31,924 nt of DNA from an uncultured Coriobacteriaceae bacterium (GTDB lineage: Bacteria; Actinomycetota; Coriobacteriia; Coriobacteriales; Atopobiaceae), in the NCBI GenBank assembly GCA_900543875.1, contig UQSV01000014.1, positions 1 through 31,924 of the forward strand, given 5' to 3'. Each line of letters begins with the position of its first letter. Position 1 is the first letter of the stretch. Shown here one piece after another: positions 6,995-17,415 of this stretch. The position numbers and the translations under genes were made by a program. Under the pieces are notes generated by a model that saw only the letters and a list, made by a program, of their open reading frames with translations, searched no databases and was not told the origin of the DNA.

Positions 6995-8275
6995 GTGTCG
7001 TCTCACGTCTGCCTCGTCCACTATCACGAGATTGGCCTGAAGGGCAAGAACCGCTCGACCTTCGAGCGTCAGCTCATAACCAACCTCAAGCGAGCCCTTA
7101 AGGGACGCTCGGCCCACGTCGAGCGCCTGAGCGGCTACGTGCGCGTCCACTTTGACGATGGCCAGGTCCCCGAGGACGTGCCCGGCATCATCGCCCGTGT
7201 CCCTGGCGTGGCCCGCGTCTCGGTTGCCTGGCGCTGCGAGCGTGTCCCCGAGCAGTACAACGAGGCCGCAATCGAGAGCCTCAGGGCCTGTGGCGACTTC
7301 ACTTCGTTCAAGGTTCATGGTCGTCGCTCCAACACCGACTATCCCATCCACAGTATCGAGCTCAACCGCCAGGTGGGCGCGGTGCTGTGCGAGGCCTTCC
7401 CTGAGAAGAAGGTCCAGATGCACCATCCCGACGTCACGGTCAACGTGCATGTCGTGCAGGCAGACGTCTACGTCTATGCCGATGCCGCCTCGATGCGTGG
7501 TGCCGGCGGCCTTCCCGTGGGCACCGCCGGCAAGGTCGTGACGCTGCTTTCGAGCGGCTTCGACTCCCCGGTCGCCACCTGGATGGTTGGGCGCCGCGGC
7601 GCCACCTGCGTGCCCGTGCACTTTTCGGGCAGGCCCATGACGAGCGACGCCTCCGAGTGGCTCACACAGGACATCGTGCGCGCGCTCGAGCCCGCCGGCA
7701 TCATCGGCCGCCTCTACGTCGTGCCGTTTGGCGAGTGCCAGCGCGAGATCTCGCTCAAGGCGCCCCAGTCGCTGCGCGTGATCATGTACCGTCGACTCAT
7801 GTTCGAGGTTGCCCAGGCCATCGCCGAGCTCGAGGGCGCCAAGGCACTCGTCACCGGCGAGTCGCTGGGTCAGGTTGCCTCGCAGACGCTCGACAACATT
7901 ACGGCCACCAACGACGTCGCCCGCATCCCGGTCTTCCGCCCGCTTATCGGCACCGACAAGATCGAGATCATCGAGCGTGCGCAGCAGATTGGCACCTACG
8001 ACATCAGCGCGCAGACGGCTCCGGATTGTTGCACGCTGTTCATGCCGAGGCGCCCCGAGACGCACGCCCACCTCGACGCCGTGCGCCGTGCCTGGGAGAC
8101 GTTCGACCACGACGCCATGGTCAAGCACCTCATGGAGACAGTCGAGTATATCGACTTCAATTCCTGCCCGTCGTACCGGCCGCCGCGCGAGCTCAAGGCC
8201 CGTCACCGCGAGCTTGCTCCTGCCGAGTGGCCCGTTGCCGACGACGATGTCAACGCTGAGGTTTTGCAGGGCTAG
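6995..8275 (+). CDS. thiI: tRNA 4-thiouridine sulfurtransferase ThiI
   Basis: It adenylates and thiolates U8 of tRNA (s4U), and in many bacteria also supplies sulfur for thiamine thiazole. The 426 residues comprise an N-terminal ferredoxin-like region (HYHEIGLKGKNR), a THUMP domain to about residue 165, and a PP-loop ATPase domain with SSGFDSPVA at 186-194. No C-terminal rhodanese domain is present, unlike the E. coli protein of 482 residues, so a partner cysteine desulfurase must deliver sulfur. GTG starts three bases after the rpoZ stop. A strong terminator follows. Confidence 0.94.
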   Translation: MSSHVCLVHYHEIGLKGKNRSTFERQLITNLKRALKGRSAHVERLSGYVRVHFDDGQVPEDVPGIIARVPGVARVSVAWRCERVPEQYNEAAIESLRACGDFTSFKVHGRRSNTDYPIHSIELNRQVGAVLCEAFPEKKVQMHHPDVTVNVHVVQADVYVYADAASMRGAGGLPVGTAGKVVTLLSSGFDSPVATWMVGRRGATCVPVHFSGRPMTSDASEWLTQDIVRALEPAGIIGRLYVVPFGECQREISLKAPQSLRVIMYRRLMFEVAQAIAELEGAKALVTGESLGQVASQTLDNITATNDVARIPVFRPLIGTDKIEIIERAQQIGTYDISAQTAPDCCTLFMPRRPETHAHLDAVRRAWETFDHDAMVKHLMETVEYIDFNSCPSYRPPRELKARHRELAPAEWPVADDDVNAEVLQG

Positions 8276-8316
8276 TTGATAACTCGTCCTGCTGCCCTCT
8301 AGCTGCTGCTTCTTAC

Positions 8317-8357
8317 GCGCCCGGCTCCGTTTTCAACACGGGGTCGGGCGCTTTTTT
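8317..8357 (+). terminator. Rho-independent terminator after thiI
   Basis: GCGCCCGGCTCCG (8317-8329) pairs with CGGGGTCGGGCGC (8339-8351), 13 bp with two wobbles. Six T follow (8352-8357). Confidence 0.88.
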
Positions 8358-8376
8358 GTACCGATTCGGCCCGATT

Positions 8377-8408
8377 CTGTCAGCTTTTGGACAGGTTCGT
8401 GTCTGTCC
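8377..8408 (+). repeat. Alternating CTGTC / GACAG / CTGTC segments upstream of comEA
   Basis: CTGTC (8377-8381), GGACAG (8389-8394) and CTGTCC (8403-8408) can form either of two mutually exclusive hairpins through the shared middle copy. They sit about 75 bases before the comEA start, just past the thiI terminator. A role as a leader switch or a protein site is only a possibility. Confidence 0.35.
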
Positions 8409-8481
8409 GCCCGGGACTTTCTTGCGCCCAGGCGCATGTGTGGCCTCCTGCTTTGGCACCATGGCGCCAGGAGGTGGTGCT

Positions 8482-9147
8482 ATGGCGCAGATGAGAAGGA
8501 ATGGGCGTGTGAACGGCAAGGCTATGATCGTTGTCGCTGGCCTCGTCGTGGCCGTCGCGCTTGCGGTGGTTGCCGCGCTCGTGCTGCCGGCGCGTGGCGG
8601 TGTGGTGATCGAACGTGATGCGGCCGCGACGACGGAGGCAACGGCGGGCGACGTGCCAGCGGCCACTGCGGGTGCGGTAACGCCTCCGCAGGTTATCGTC
8701 GTGCACGTGGATGGCGCGGTCGCGGCGCCGGGCGTGTACGAGCTTGGGGAGGGCCATGCGCGCGTGACCGATGCGGTCGCCGCGGCGGGAGGACTCGTCG
8801 ATGGCGCCGACACGGCCAGCGTGAACCTGGCGGGTCGGGTCACAGACGGGCAGAAGGTCTACATTCCGCGCGAGGGGGAGCAGGTAGCAGCCAATGCGTC
8901 TTCCTCGCAGGGTTCAGGTGATGCCTCAAGTTCAGGAGCTTCGGCTACGCCGTCCGGGCTCGTGAACATCAACACGGCGAGCGCCGGGGAGCTGGACGCC
9001 CTCCCGGGAGTAGGGCCTTCGACGGCTGCGGCGATCGTCGAGGAGCGCGAGGCGAACGGCCCCTTCTCGTCCGCCGATGACCTCATGCGCGTGAGCGGCA
9101 TCGGCGAGAAGAAGTTTGCCAAGCTCAAGGACCACGTCTGTGTGTAG
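8482..9147 (+). CDS. comEA: ComEA family DNA-binding competence protein
   Basis: A membrane-anchored receptor for double-stranded DNA during uptake. The 221-residue product has an N-terminal membrane segment (about residues 14-34, rich in V, A and L), a low-complexity Ala/Thr stretch, an SLBB-like domain starting VHVDGAV and ending VYIPREGE, a Ser/Gly linker, and a C-terminal double helix-hairpin-helix (LVNINTASAGELDALPGVG, then LMRVSGIGEKKF). The ATG at 8482 is set by AGGAGG (8469-8474) seven bases upstream. It overlaps comEC by 8 bases, the standard pairing. Whether the organism is naturally competent is not shown. Confidence 0.92.
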   Translation: MAQMRRNGRVNGKAMIVVAGLVVAVALAVVAALVLPARGGVVIERDAAATTEATAGDVPAATAGAVTPPQVIVVHVDGAVAAPGVYELGEGHARVTDAVAAAGGLVDGADTASVNLAGRVTDGQKVYIPREGEQVAANASSSQGSGDASSSGASATPSGLVNINTASAGELDALPGVGPSTAAAIVEEREANGPFSSADDLMRVSGIGEKKFAKLKDHVCV

Positions 9148-11515
9148 CGAAGGGCGCGTTGCCCCCGAGACTTCTGCGGGTGACGCCGCCACGTATCCGG
9201 GCAAGCCGTACGTGCCGCCCCTGCTTAGCTCTCTGACCGTGCTTGTTTTGGGCGACAACCTGCTTCTCAGGGGCGTCGTGGACGCTATGCCTCTGCTGGC
9301 GGGCGCAGTCCTCGCGCCAATTTGCGGAGCAGTACTTAGGCTGAGGGGGCGTGGGACTGCCTCTTGGCACGTGCTTGCCTGCGGCATGGCCATCGTGCTC
9401 TCGTGCGCCTGGTGCGTGCCGGCGCTTTCGCGGCTCGATGCCGCTGCTCTCGAGCTTAGCTCCACGCCGGTGTCGAGGCTCGAGATGGTCGTTGCGAGCG
9501 AGCCCTCGCAGACGCAGTCGGGATGGCTGTGCCGTGCCGACTGCTCGCTGCCAAGCGGCGCCGTCGGCCACGTTTGGCTTGCGTGCAGCGAGCACCTCCC
9601 CGTGGGCGAGCGGCTCCGCGCCGTTGGGCGGTTCTCGGCCAATGGGGACGACGAGTGGGGCCTCTCGAGCAGGGCGGCTGGGCTCGCCGGCCGCGTCAAG
9701 GTCGTGCGCGTGTTGGAGGAGGCACCGCCCGAGGGGGTGCATGCGGCTTTGGGTGGCCTTCGCGGGTGCGTGCTTGGCGCGATCGACCCTTCGAGCGGGC
9801 CTGGTGCCGCGCTACTCGCCGGACTTGTCGCTGGGGAGCGCACCGAGCTCAAGGCACGGGGCATCTCGGACGAGTTCGCGGCTGCCGGCCTTGCGCACCT
9901 CGTGGCGGTGTCTGGCTCTCACCTTGCGGTGTTCTCCTCGGTCGTTGAGGCTGCCCTCGTCGCCCTTGGCGTCTCGAGCGGGTCGAGGGCCGTGGCGGGC
10001 CTTGGCCTCTGTGCCGCGTTCGTGGCGCTGTGCGGGGCACCTGCGTCGGCGCTGCGGGCCTGGGTCATGCTCGCGGCGTCGCACTCGGCGCGTCTCGTGG
10101 GCAGAAGGGGCCATGCTCCCTCGGGGCTTGCCCTGGCGGGCCTCGCCATGTGTCTCGCAAATCCGCATTGTGCCTGTGACCTTGGGTTTCAGCTCTCGGT
10201 TCTCTCGGTGGCGTCCCTCGTGCTCTTCTCGGGCTGGTTCGAGGCCGCAGCGGCGAACGTGCTGGGAGGCCACAGGTCCACATGGCGCTCACGCCTGCCT
10301 CGGATGCTGCGCGGTCCCTTATCAAAGCTCGGTAGGTACGTCCGCTCGTCGGTCTGCTCCTCGCTCGTGTGCCAGGCCGCGACGCTTCCGCTGGTCGTTG
10401 CTTCGTTTGGGAGGGTGAGCCTCGTGTCGGTGCTCTCGAACCTCGTCGTGGGACCTGCTTTTGCGCCCTTGCTCTGCGCGGCGCTCGCTGCTCTTATCGT
10501 TTGCTGGATGCCGGTCGTTGGGCCGGTGGCGCTTTGCGCGGCGCGGCTTTTTGCCGGTGCTGTGGTGGAGGTCGTTAGCTGGCTTGCCTCGCTTCCGCTT
10601 GCGAGCGTCGCGGCAACGGCCCCTGGCTGGGCTGCGCTCGTGCCCCTTGTTGTGGGGTCCGTGCTGCTCTCCACCTGGCCCAGGCCTTCGCCGCGTGCGC
10701 TACGCATGGGGTGCGCGGCACTGTTCGTGCCCCTTGTCGCGCTCGCCCTGCGCCTCTATGTGCTCGTCCCCCCAAGCGTCACGGTGCTCGACGTTGGCCA
10801 GGGTGATGCCATCCTCATCCGAGATGGCCCCCACGTGATGCTCGTCGACACGGGTCCCGCCGGCACCATCACGCCCGCGCTGGCGCGCCATCACGTGGCG
10901 TGGCTCGACGCCGTGGTCGTCACCCACCTGCATGATGACCATGCCGGTGGTATCAATGAGCTCGCGGGGCTAGTGAGCTGCGGCGATGTGCTCGTTGGTA
11001 GGGGAGTCGGGGCCAATCTGGGCTCCCTCGAGGATGACGTCGGGCGCCTTGCGCGCAATGGCGTCGAGGAACTCGGTGTGGGAGACTCCCTGCGCGTTGG
11101 CGGCTTCAAGATAACGTGCCTGTGGCCTGATGAGCCCACCGACGGCTCCGAGAACGAGGACTCCGTCTGCCTCCTGGTGGAGTACGAGGGCCTTCGGGGC
11201 GAGATGTCCGTGCTTCTCACGGGAGACGCCGAGTCCAACGTCCTGCAGGCGGTGGTCCCTCGGGCCGGCGACGTCGATGCCCTCAAGGTGGGCCATCACG
11301 GCTCGCGCGTGTCCATCACCACGGAGGAGGCCGCCGAGCTTGCGCCCGAGGTCGCCGTGGCGAGTGCGGGGGAGGGCAACTCCTATGGGCATCCCACGCC
11401 AGAGTGCCGGGAGGTGCTGGAGGGTGCGGGCTCGACGTTTCTGTGCACCATCGAGCGCGGGGACGTTACGCTCGAGCCGGACCCGATGGGCGTGCGCGTG
11501 ACTTCTCAGCGCTAG
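9140..11515 (+). CDS. comEC: ComEC/Rec2 family DNA uptake channel protein
   Basis: The inner-membrane channel that passes single-stranded DNA into the cytoplasm. The 791-residue protein has N-terminal membrane segments, an OB-like extracellular region, a multi-pass competence domain (about residues 220-520, including LAHLVAVSGSHLAVF) and a C-terminal metallo-beta-lactamase-like domain starting near residue 548 (VLDVGQGDAILI) with HLHDDHAGG near 595 and GHHGSRVS later. The C-terminal metal motif is intact. The GTG at 9140 is preferred because CAAGG lies 9 bases upstream and the 8-base overlap with comEA is short. In-frame starts further upstream lie deeper in comEA. Confidence 0.92.
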   Translation: MCSEGRVAPETSAGDAATYPGKPYVPPLLSSLTVLVLGDNLLLRGVVDAMPLLAGAVLAPICGAVLRLRGRGTASWHVLACGMAIVLSCAWCVPALSRLDAAALELSSTPVSRLEMVVASEPSQTQSGWLCRADCSLPSGAVGHVWLACSEHLPVGERLRAVGRFSANGDDEWGLSSRAAGLAGRVKVVRVLEEAPPEGVHAALGGLRGCVLGAIDPSSGPGAALLAGLVAGERTELKARGISDEFAAAGLAHLVAVSGSHLAVFSSVVEAALVALGVSSGSRAVAGLGLCAAFVALCGAPASALRAWVMLAASHSARLVGRRGHAPSGLALAGLAMCLANPHCACDLGFQLSVLSVASLVLFSGWFEAAAANVLGGHRSTWRSRLPRMLRGPLSKLGRYVRSSVCSSLVCQAATLPLVVASFGRVSLVSVLSNLVVGPAFAPLLCAALAALIVCWMPVVGPVALCAARLFAGAVVEVVSWLASLPLASVAATAPGWAALVPLVVGSVLLSTWPRPSPRALRMGCAALFVPLVALALRLYVLVPPSVTVLDVGQGDAILIRDGPHVMLVDTGPAGTITPALARHHVAWLDAVVVTHLHDDHAGGINELAGLVSCGDVLVGRGVGANLGSLEDDVGRLARNGVEELGVGDSLRVGGFKITCLWPDEPTDGSENEDSVCLLVEYEGLRGEMSVLLTGDAESNVLQAVVPRAGDVDALKVGHHGSRVSITTEEAAELAPEVAVASAGEGNSYGHPTPECREVLEGAGSTFLCTIERGDVTLEPDPMGVRVTSQR

Positions 11516-11635
11516 GGTTTGCGTGCGGTGCGCATGTATTCGGGTATCGCCTTGGTTGACTCGTCTTCCCTGCGCCCGAGGCCGCGAATCGCCTCGAAGC
11601 CGCGGGCCCGTGGGGCGTACGGGCACGCGGGGCGA

Positions 11636-11641
11636 TACAAT
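11636..11641 (+). promoter_or_regulatory. Possible -10 box upstream of holA
   Basis: TACAAT matches the -10 consensus at five of six positions and would start RNA about 24 bases before the holA ATG. No good -35 hexamer is visible. The 156-base comEC-holA gap otherwise shows nothing definite. Confidence 0.35.
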
Positions 11642-11671
11642 CGAATGCAATGCAACTCCAAGGGAGGTCCC

Positions 11672-12631
11672 ATGGCAGAGCTCTTGCCCGCATATCTGGT
11701 CGTTGGTACCGACGAGCTCAAGCGCTCGTCGGCCGTGAAGCGCCTGCGTGCCAAGGTCCCCGCAGACCTCGCGGACTTCAACCTCGACCAGATTGACGGG
11801 CATGCGGTCGAGGATCCTGACCAGATCGTCTCATCGGCCCAGATGCTGCCGTTCTGCACCGACTTCCGCCTCGTGATCGTCGAGGCGGCCGACACCCTAC
11901 CCAAGCCCGTCTCCGAGGCACTCGTCTCCTACCTTGCAGACCCCAACCCCCAGTGCGTCCTGTGCCTCGTGGCCGAGAAGCTCGCCAAGAACACGCGCCT
12001 CTACAAGGCGGTCGCCAAGGTGGGGACCAAGGCCATCATCGACTGCGCGCCGCTCAAGCGCTGGAACCTGCCGCCCTACGTGGTGAAGCTTGCCGCGGGC
12101 CACGGGCTCACCATGGACATCGACGCGGCCGACGAGCTCGTGAACCGCGTGGGCGAGTCGACCGTGGCGCTCGACAACCAGCTCAAGAGCCTGGCCGAGC
12201 AGCTCGACGCGCGACGCATCACCCGCGCCGACGTCGAGGCAAACGTGGCCCAGGTCGCCGAGGTGAGCCCCTGGGCATTTGCCGACGCCGTCTGCGAGCG
12301 CGACGCGGCCCGTGCGCTCGTCATGCTTGGCGCGATGCGCAGCCCCGCGTACGTCTTTCTCCACTCGGTGCTCCTGGGCAGGCTTCGCGAGCTCATCTGC
12401 GCCCAGTCGCTCGATGCCCGTGGCGCCTCCTCCCAGGTTGCCCACGAGCTGGGGCGCCAGCAGTGGCAGGTCAAGAACCACGCCCGCTGGGCCCGCCGCT
12501 TTGGCAGGGGCGAGCTCGTGGTCCTTCTGCGCGAGGCGGCCGTGTGCGAGCGCGCCCTCAAGGGCAGTCCCGACTCCGAGACCGCCTTCGTCCGCTTTGT
12601 CCTCGCCATCTGCACCCCTCGCGCGCATTAG
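11672..12631 (+). CDS. holA: DNA polymerase III subunit delta
   Basis: Delta is the clamp-loader subunit that opens the beta sliding clamp. The 319-residue product begins LPAYLVVGTDELKRSSAVKRL, the degenerate AAA+ N-terminal region of the family. VLCLVAEKLAKNTRLYKAV and an alpha-helical C-terminal collar domain follow. The ATG has AGGGAGG (11661-11667) four bases upstream. The order comEA-comEC-holA with rpsT next to it is conserved in many Gram-positive bacteria and supports the call, since delta sequences diverge widely. Confidence 0.9.
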   Translation: MAELLPAYLVVGTDELKRSSAVKRLRAKVPADLADFNLDQIDGHAVEDPDQIVSSAQMLPFCTDFRLVIVEAADTLPKPVSEALVSYLADPNPQCVLCLVAEKLAKNTRLYKAVAKVGTKAIIDCAPLKRWNLPPYVVKLAAGHGLTMDIDAADELVNRVGESTVALDNQLKSLAEQLDARRITRADVEANVAQVAEVSPWAFADAVCERDAARALVMLGAMRSPAYVFLHSVLLGRLRELICAQSLDARGASSQVAHELGRQQWQVKNHARWARRFGRGELVVLLREAAVCERALKGSPDSETAFVRFVLAICTPRAH

Positions 12632-12699
12632 GCATGCACACGAGCTTGTGTGTCTGCGGCCCTCGTGCCGTGTGCCACAGGTGCAGTCTGGTCACAAAA

Positions 12700-12733
12700 G
12701 AACCCCCGCTGGCCAGCACGCCAGCGGGGGTTC
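12700..12733 (-). terminator. Terminator of rpsT between convergent genes
   Basis: A 14-bp perfect stem: GAACCCCCGCTGGC (12700-12713) pairs with GCCAGCGGGGGTTC (12720-12733) around CAGCAC. On the minus strand TTTT follows the stem directly, so it serves rpsT. On the plus strand there is no T-run, though it may also protect the holA 3' end. Confidence 0.85.
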
Positions 12734-12756
12734 AAAGATTCGCTGTATGCGAGAAG

Positions 12757-13020
12757 CTACTTGATGGTGTTCACGAGCTTCTGGACGCCAGACTTGCGCT
12801 GGGCAGCCTGGTTCTTGTGAATGATGCCCTTGGAGGCAGCCTTGTCGAGCAGACGCCCGGCCTTGTTGGCCTCGGTCTGAGCGAGCTCGACGTCCTTGGC
12901 CTCGACGGCGGCGCGGACGCGCTTGACGGCGGTCTTCAGCTCGGAACGGACGGCCTTGTTGCGCATGCGAGCCTTCTCGGCGGTGAGGATGCGCTTCTTC
13001 TGCGACTTGATGTTAGCCAC
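12757..13020 (-). CDS. rpsT: 30S ribosomal protein S20
   Basis: A primary binding protein of 16S rRNA, needed for 30S assembly. The 87-residue, very basic, helical protein begins MANIKSQKKRILTAEKAR, typical S20. The start is GTG (13018-13020) with AAGGA upstream on the minus strand. In some bacteria S20 uses a weak start for autogenous control, which the GTG here would fit. It is transcribed alone, divergent from lepA, and has its own terminator. S20 being beside holA and lepA is a common order. Confidence 0.96.
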   Translation of the reverse strand: MANIKSQKKRILTAEKARMRNKAVRSELKTAVKRVRAAVEAKDVELAQTEANKAGRLLDKAASKGIIHKNQAAQRKSGVQKLVNTIK

Positions 13021-13109
13021 GTACAGATCCTTTCAATTACTTCTCTTTGAGGCCTCTGTTGGGTTGGGGAGTGGGGTTCCCGTTGCCCGACACGGCAGTC
13101 AACCTCGCG

Positions 13110-13115
13110 AGTATA
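13110..13115 (-). promoter_or_regulatory. -10 box of the rpsT promoter
   Basis: TATACT on the minus strand matches the consensus at five of six positions and would give a leader of roughly 80 bases. No strong -35 hexamer stands at 16-18 bases. Confidence 0.45.
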
Positions 13116-13179
13116 GCAGATGGTCATGGCGTCTGCACCACAAATGCAAAGAACTCGCAGGTGCATCGAAGAAATACGC

Positions 13180-13185
13180 TAGAAT
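13180..13185 (+). promoter_or_regulatory. -10 box of the lepA promoter, possibly giving leaderless mRNA
   Basis: TAGAAT (five of six matches) ends seven bases before the lepA ATG. Transcription would start at or next to the A of the start codon. No Shine-Dalgarno lies in the short stretch before the ATG, which agrees with a leaderless message. The -35 region is not recognisable. Confidence 0.5.
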
Positions 13186-13192
13186 CGACCAC

Positions 13193-15000
<1,808 letters not shown>

Positions 15001-15001
<1 letters not shown>

Positions 15002-16089
15002 TGAGGCGCTCCGCCACGTGCGTGGCCGCGCAGCACGAGCTCTCCCAAACCGATGCCGCCCGCTCCGTGATGGAGGAGGGCGCCGCAGCGGCCGGCCTCG
15101 CCTGGCCGCCCGCGTCTTTTTCCGAGGTTGGCACGCTGCGCGAGCGCCTCGCCGCCTCACCCTTCCTCATGGCGCCCATGGCAAGCGTCACCGACGCGGC
15201 CTACCGCATGGTGATGCGCGCGGGTGGCGCCGCGCTCGCCTACACCGAGATGGTGAGCGTCACGGGCATCCACTACGCAAGCGACAAGACCTGGTCGCTC
15301 GTCGAGCCCAATGCTGGCGAGCCCGACCTTGCCGTGCAGCTCTTTGGCGCCGATCCCGGGCACTTCCGCGAGGCGGCCGCCCAGCTGGGCGAGCACGTGG
15401 GGAGCAAGCTCGCCCTCGTCGACGTCAACATGGCCTGCCCCGTGCCCAAGGTCACCAAGGGCGGGGCGGGGTCTGCCCTGCTCGATGACCCCGCGCTCGC
15501 GGCGCGCATCGTCGAGGCCCTGCGCGAGGAGCTCGACGTTCCCGTCACGGTCAAGATTCGCTTGGGCCGCAGGCCCGACGCGCTCGTGGGAGCCGACTTC
15601 GCCCGCGCCATGGAGGCCGCGGGCGCCGCCGCCATCGCGGTACACGGACGCGTGGCCTCCCAGATGTATCGCGGCCAGTCGAGCGCGGAGGGCGTGGCCG
15701 AGGTGGTTCGCGCGCTGAGCGTGCCGGTCATCGCCTCGGGAGACGCCCTCGACGCCGAGCGCGCGGCCGCGCTGCTGGACCGCACGGGCGCCGCTGCCTG
15801 CTTCATCGCCCGCGGCTCCTACGGCGACCCGTGGGTGTTCGAGAACGCCCGCCGCCTTCGCGAGGGCAAGTTTCCCGTCGAGGTGACGCCCGCCATGCGC
15901 CTTGCCGCGTTTCGCCTGCACGTGAGGCTGCTCGGTGCCACGGGTGCCCACATCGCCCGCGCGCGCAGCCTCGCGGGCTGGTACCTGCGCGGGGTTCCCG
16001 AGGCCGCCGCCTGGCGCGAGCGGGCCATGCACTGCGTGGGGCTCGAAGACTACCTGGCGCTCGCAGACGAGCTCGAGGCAACACTGTGA
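15001..16089 (+). CDS. dusB: tRNA-dihydrouridine synthase (Dus family, DusB-like)
   Basis: An FMN enzyme reducing uridines in the tRNA D-loop. The core begins APMASVTDAAYR (residues 58-69). The catalytic cysteine is Cys146 in NMACPVPKV, and KIRLG, AIAVHGR and VIASGD follow in the family order. The protein has 362 residues. About 55 residues precede the usual start of the barrel, more than in most homologues. GTG 15001 is supported by AAGGTGG just upstream and a TAGTG overlap with lepA, but ATG 15070 is an alternative. The DusB subgroup is assigned from general similarity, so the symbol is less certain than the family. Confidence 0.88.
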
Positions 16090-17312
16090 GCGAAGGCGTC
16101 GAGGCTCTCTACCTGCACGTTCCCTTTTGCGTGAGGCGCTGCCGCTACTGCGACTTCGCCACGGCGGCCACGCACCACGACGACGCCCGCATGCTTGCCT
16201 ACGAGCGCTCGCTCGAGCGGCTCGTGGGGCAGGCGCGTGAAATCGGGCTTCTTGGCCGTCCTGGGAGCGCCTACGTTGGCGGCGGCACGCCCACGATGCT
16301 GGGCGCCGAGGGGCTGCCCTCGCTCGTCTCGGCCATCTGCGCCGCGGGTCCCGTGGACGAGCTCTCCTTCGAGGCAAACCCCGAGTCGCTCTCCGACGAG
16401 ATGCTCGCCCGCGCGCGCGAGGCGGGCGCCACGCGCGTCTCCGTTGGCGTACAGAGCTTCGATGATCGCGAGCTGCGTGGCCTGGGCCGCGTGCATGACG
16501 CCCTCCTCGCGCGAGATCGCGTTGCCGCTGCCGTGGACTCGGGGCTCGACGTGTCGCTTGACCTCATGTGCGGCATTCCCTTCCAGACGCTCGAAAGCTG
16601 GCGCTCCTCGCTTGTTCAGGCCGTTGAGCTGGGGGTGGGCCACGTGAGCTGCTATCCCCTCATGATCGAGCCGGGCACCCCGCTTGAGCGCATGTGCGAG
16701 TCCGGCCAGCTGCCCTGGCCCTCGGACGACACCGAGGCGGACGACATGGAGGCCGCGCTCGAGGTGCTAGGACAGGCGGGCTTCTCGCGCTACGAGGTCG
16801 CAAGCTATGCCAGGCCTGGCAAGCGGTGCGCCCACAACGTTCGCTACTGGACGGGCGTCGAGTACCTAGGCCTTGGCACGGCAGCCGCGAGTATGCTCGG
16901 CCGCGTTTCCTACCTGCGCCTTCGCGAGGCGGTGCCCGCGCTCGCTGCGCCAATCGACGATGCCGTGCGCTTTAGGCTCACGATCTGCTCCACGACAGAC
17001 GAGCTTGTCTGCGCCACCTCGCTCGCGTCCCTCTCGTTTGAGGTCGAGCAGTTGAGTGAGCGCGAGGCCGTGGCCGAGGACCTCATGCTCGCCGCGCGCA
17101 TGACCGACGGGCTGCCCACGCCCCTCATCGAGCATGCCCGCACAACCCTGGGCTCCGCGCGTGTCGACGACGCCCTTGCCAACCTCGTGCGGTGCGGCCT
17201 GCTCGAGCGGGGGAGCGTGGGTTCGCTTGTGCCCACGCACGACGGCTGGCTTTTGGGAAACGAACTCTACGGGGCCCTCTGGGACCTCGCGAGCGACCCC
17301 TCGCAGGGCTAG
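16086..17312 (+). CDS. hemW: Radical SAM heme chaperone HemW-like (coproporphyrinogen III oxidase-like)
   Basis: The 408-residue protein has the radical SAM cluster motif with Cys15, Cys19 and Cys22 in HVPFCVRRCRYCDF, then GGGTPT (65-70), SVGVQSFDD and the C-terminal HemW domain. HemW-type proteins carry heme to target enzymes and lack true oxygen-independent coproporphyrinogen oxidase activity. The C-x3-C-x2-C motif without the further cysteine after CDF fits HemW more than HemN. The GTG overlaps the dusB stop as GTGA. The lepA-dusB-hemW run is likely one transcript. Confidence 0.9.
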   Translation: MSEGVEALYLHVPFCVRRCRYCDFATAATHHDDARMLAYERSLERLVGQAREIGLLGRPGSAYVGGGTPTMLGAEGLPSLVSAICAAGPVDELSFEANPESLSDEMLARAREAGATRVSVGVQSFDDRELRGLGRVHDALLARDRVAAAVDSGLDVSLDLMCGIPFQTLESWRSSLVQAVELGVGHVSCYPLMIEPGTPLERMCESGQLPWPSDDTEADDMEAALEVLGQAGFSRYEVASYARPGKRCAHNVRYWTGVEYLGLGTAAASMLGRVSYLRLREAVPALAAPIDDAVRFRLTICSTTDELVCATSLASLSFEVEQLSEREAVAEDLMLAARMTDGLPTPLIEHARTTLGSARVDDALANLVRCGLLERGSVGSLVPTHDGWLLGNELYGALWDLASDPSQG

Positions 17313-17334
17313 GCCGGCCGATTGCCGCCGCCAT

Positions 17335-17373
17335 GAGTACCGCCGCGGGGACGTTCAGGCCGCGGTGGTACTC
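17335..17373 (+). repeat. 14-bp-stem hairpin between hemW and the insertase fusion gene
   Basis: GAGTACCGCCGCGG (17335-17348) pairs with CCGCGGTGGTACTC (17360-17373) with one G-U, around an 11-base loop. No T-run follows (TTAACAAATG comes next), so it is not a clear terminator. It may act in processing or as a partial stop before the next gene. Confidence 0.6.
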
Positions 17374-17415
17374 TTAACAAATGCTGAACCAACCCCAACC
17401 GCCTGGAGCCGCACC

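Noticed and set aside
11519..11671. In-frame extension of HolA by 51 residues
   Set aside because: It shows no ribosome site and no family similarity, and a strong AGGGAGG fits ATG 11672.
12896..13192. N-terminal extension of LepA to 701 residues
   Set aside because: The extra 99 residues overlap rpsT and its promoter and are absent from the family.
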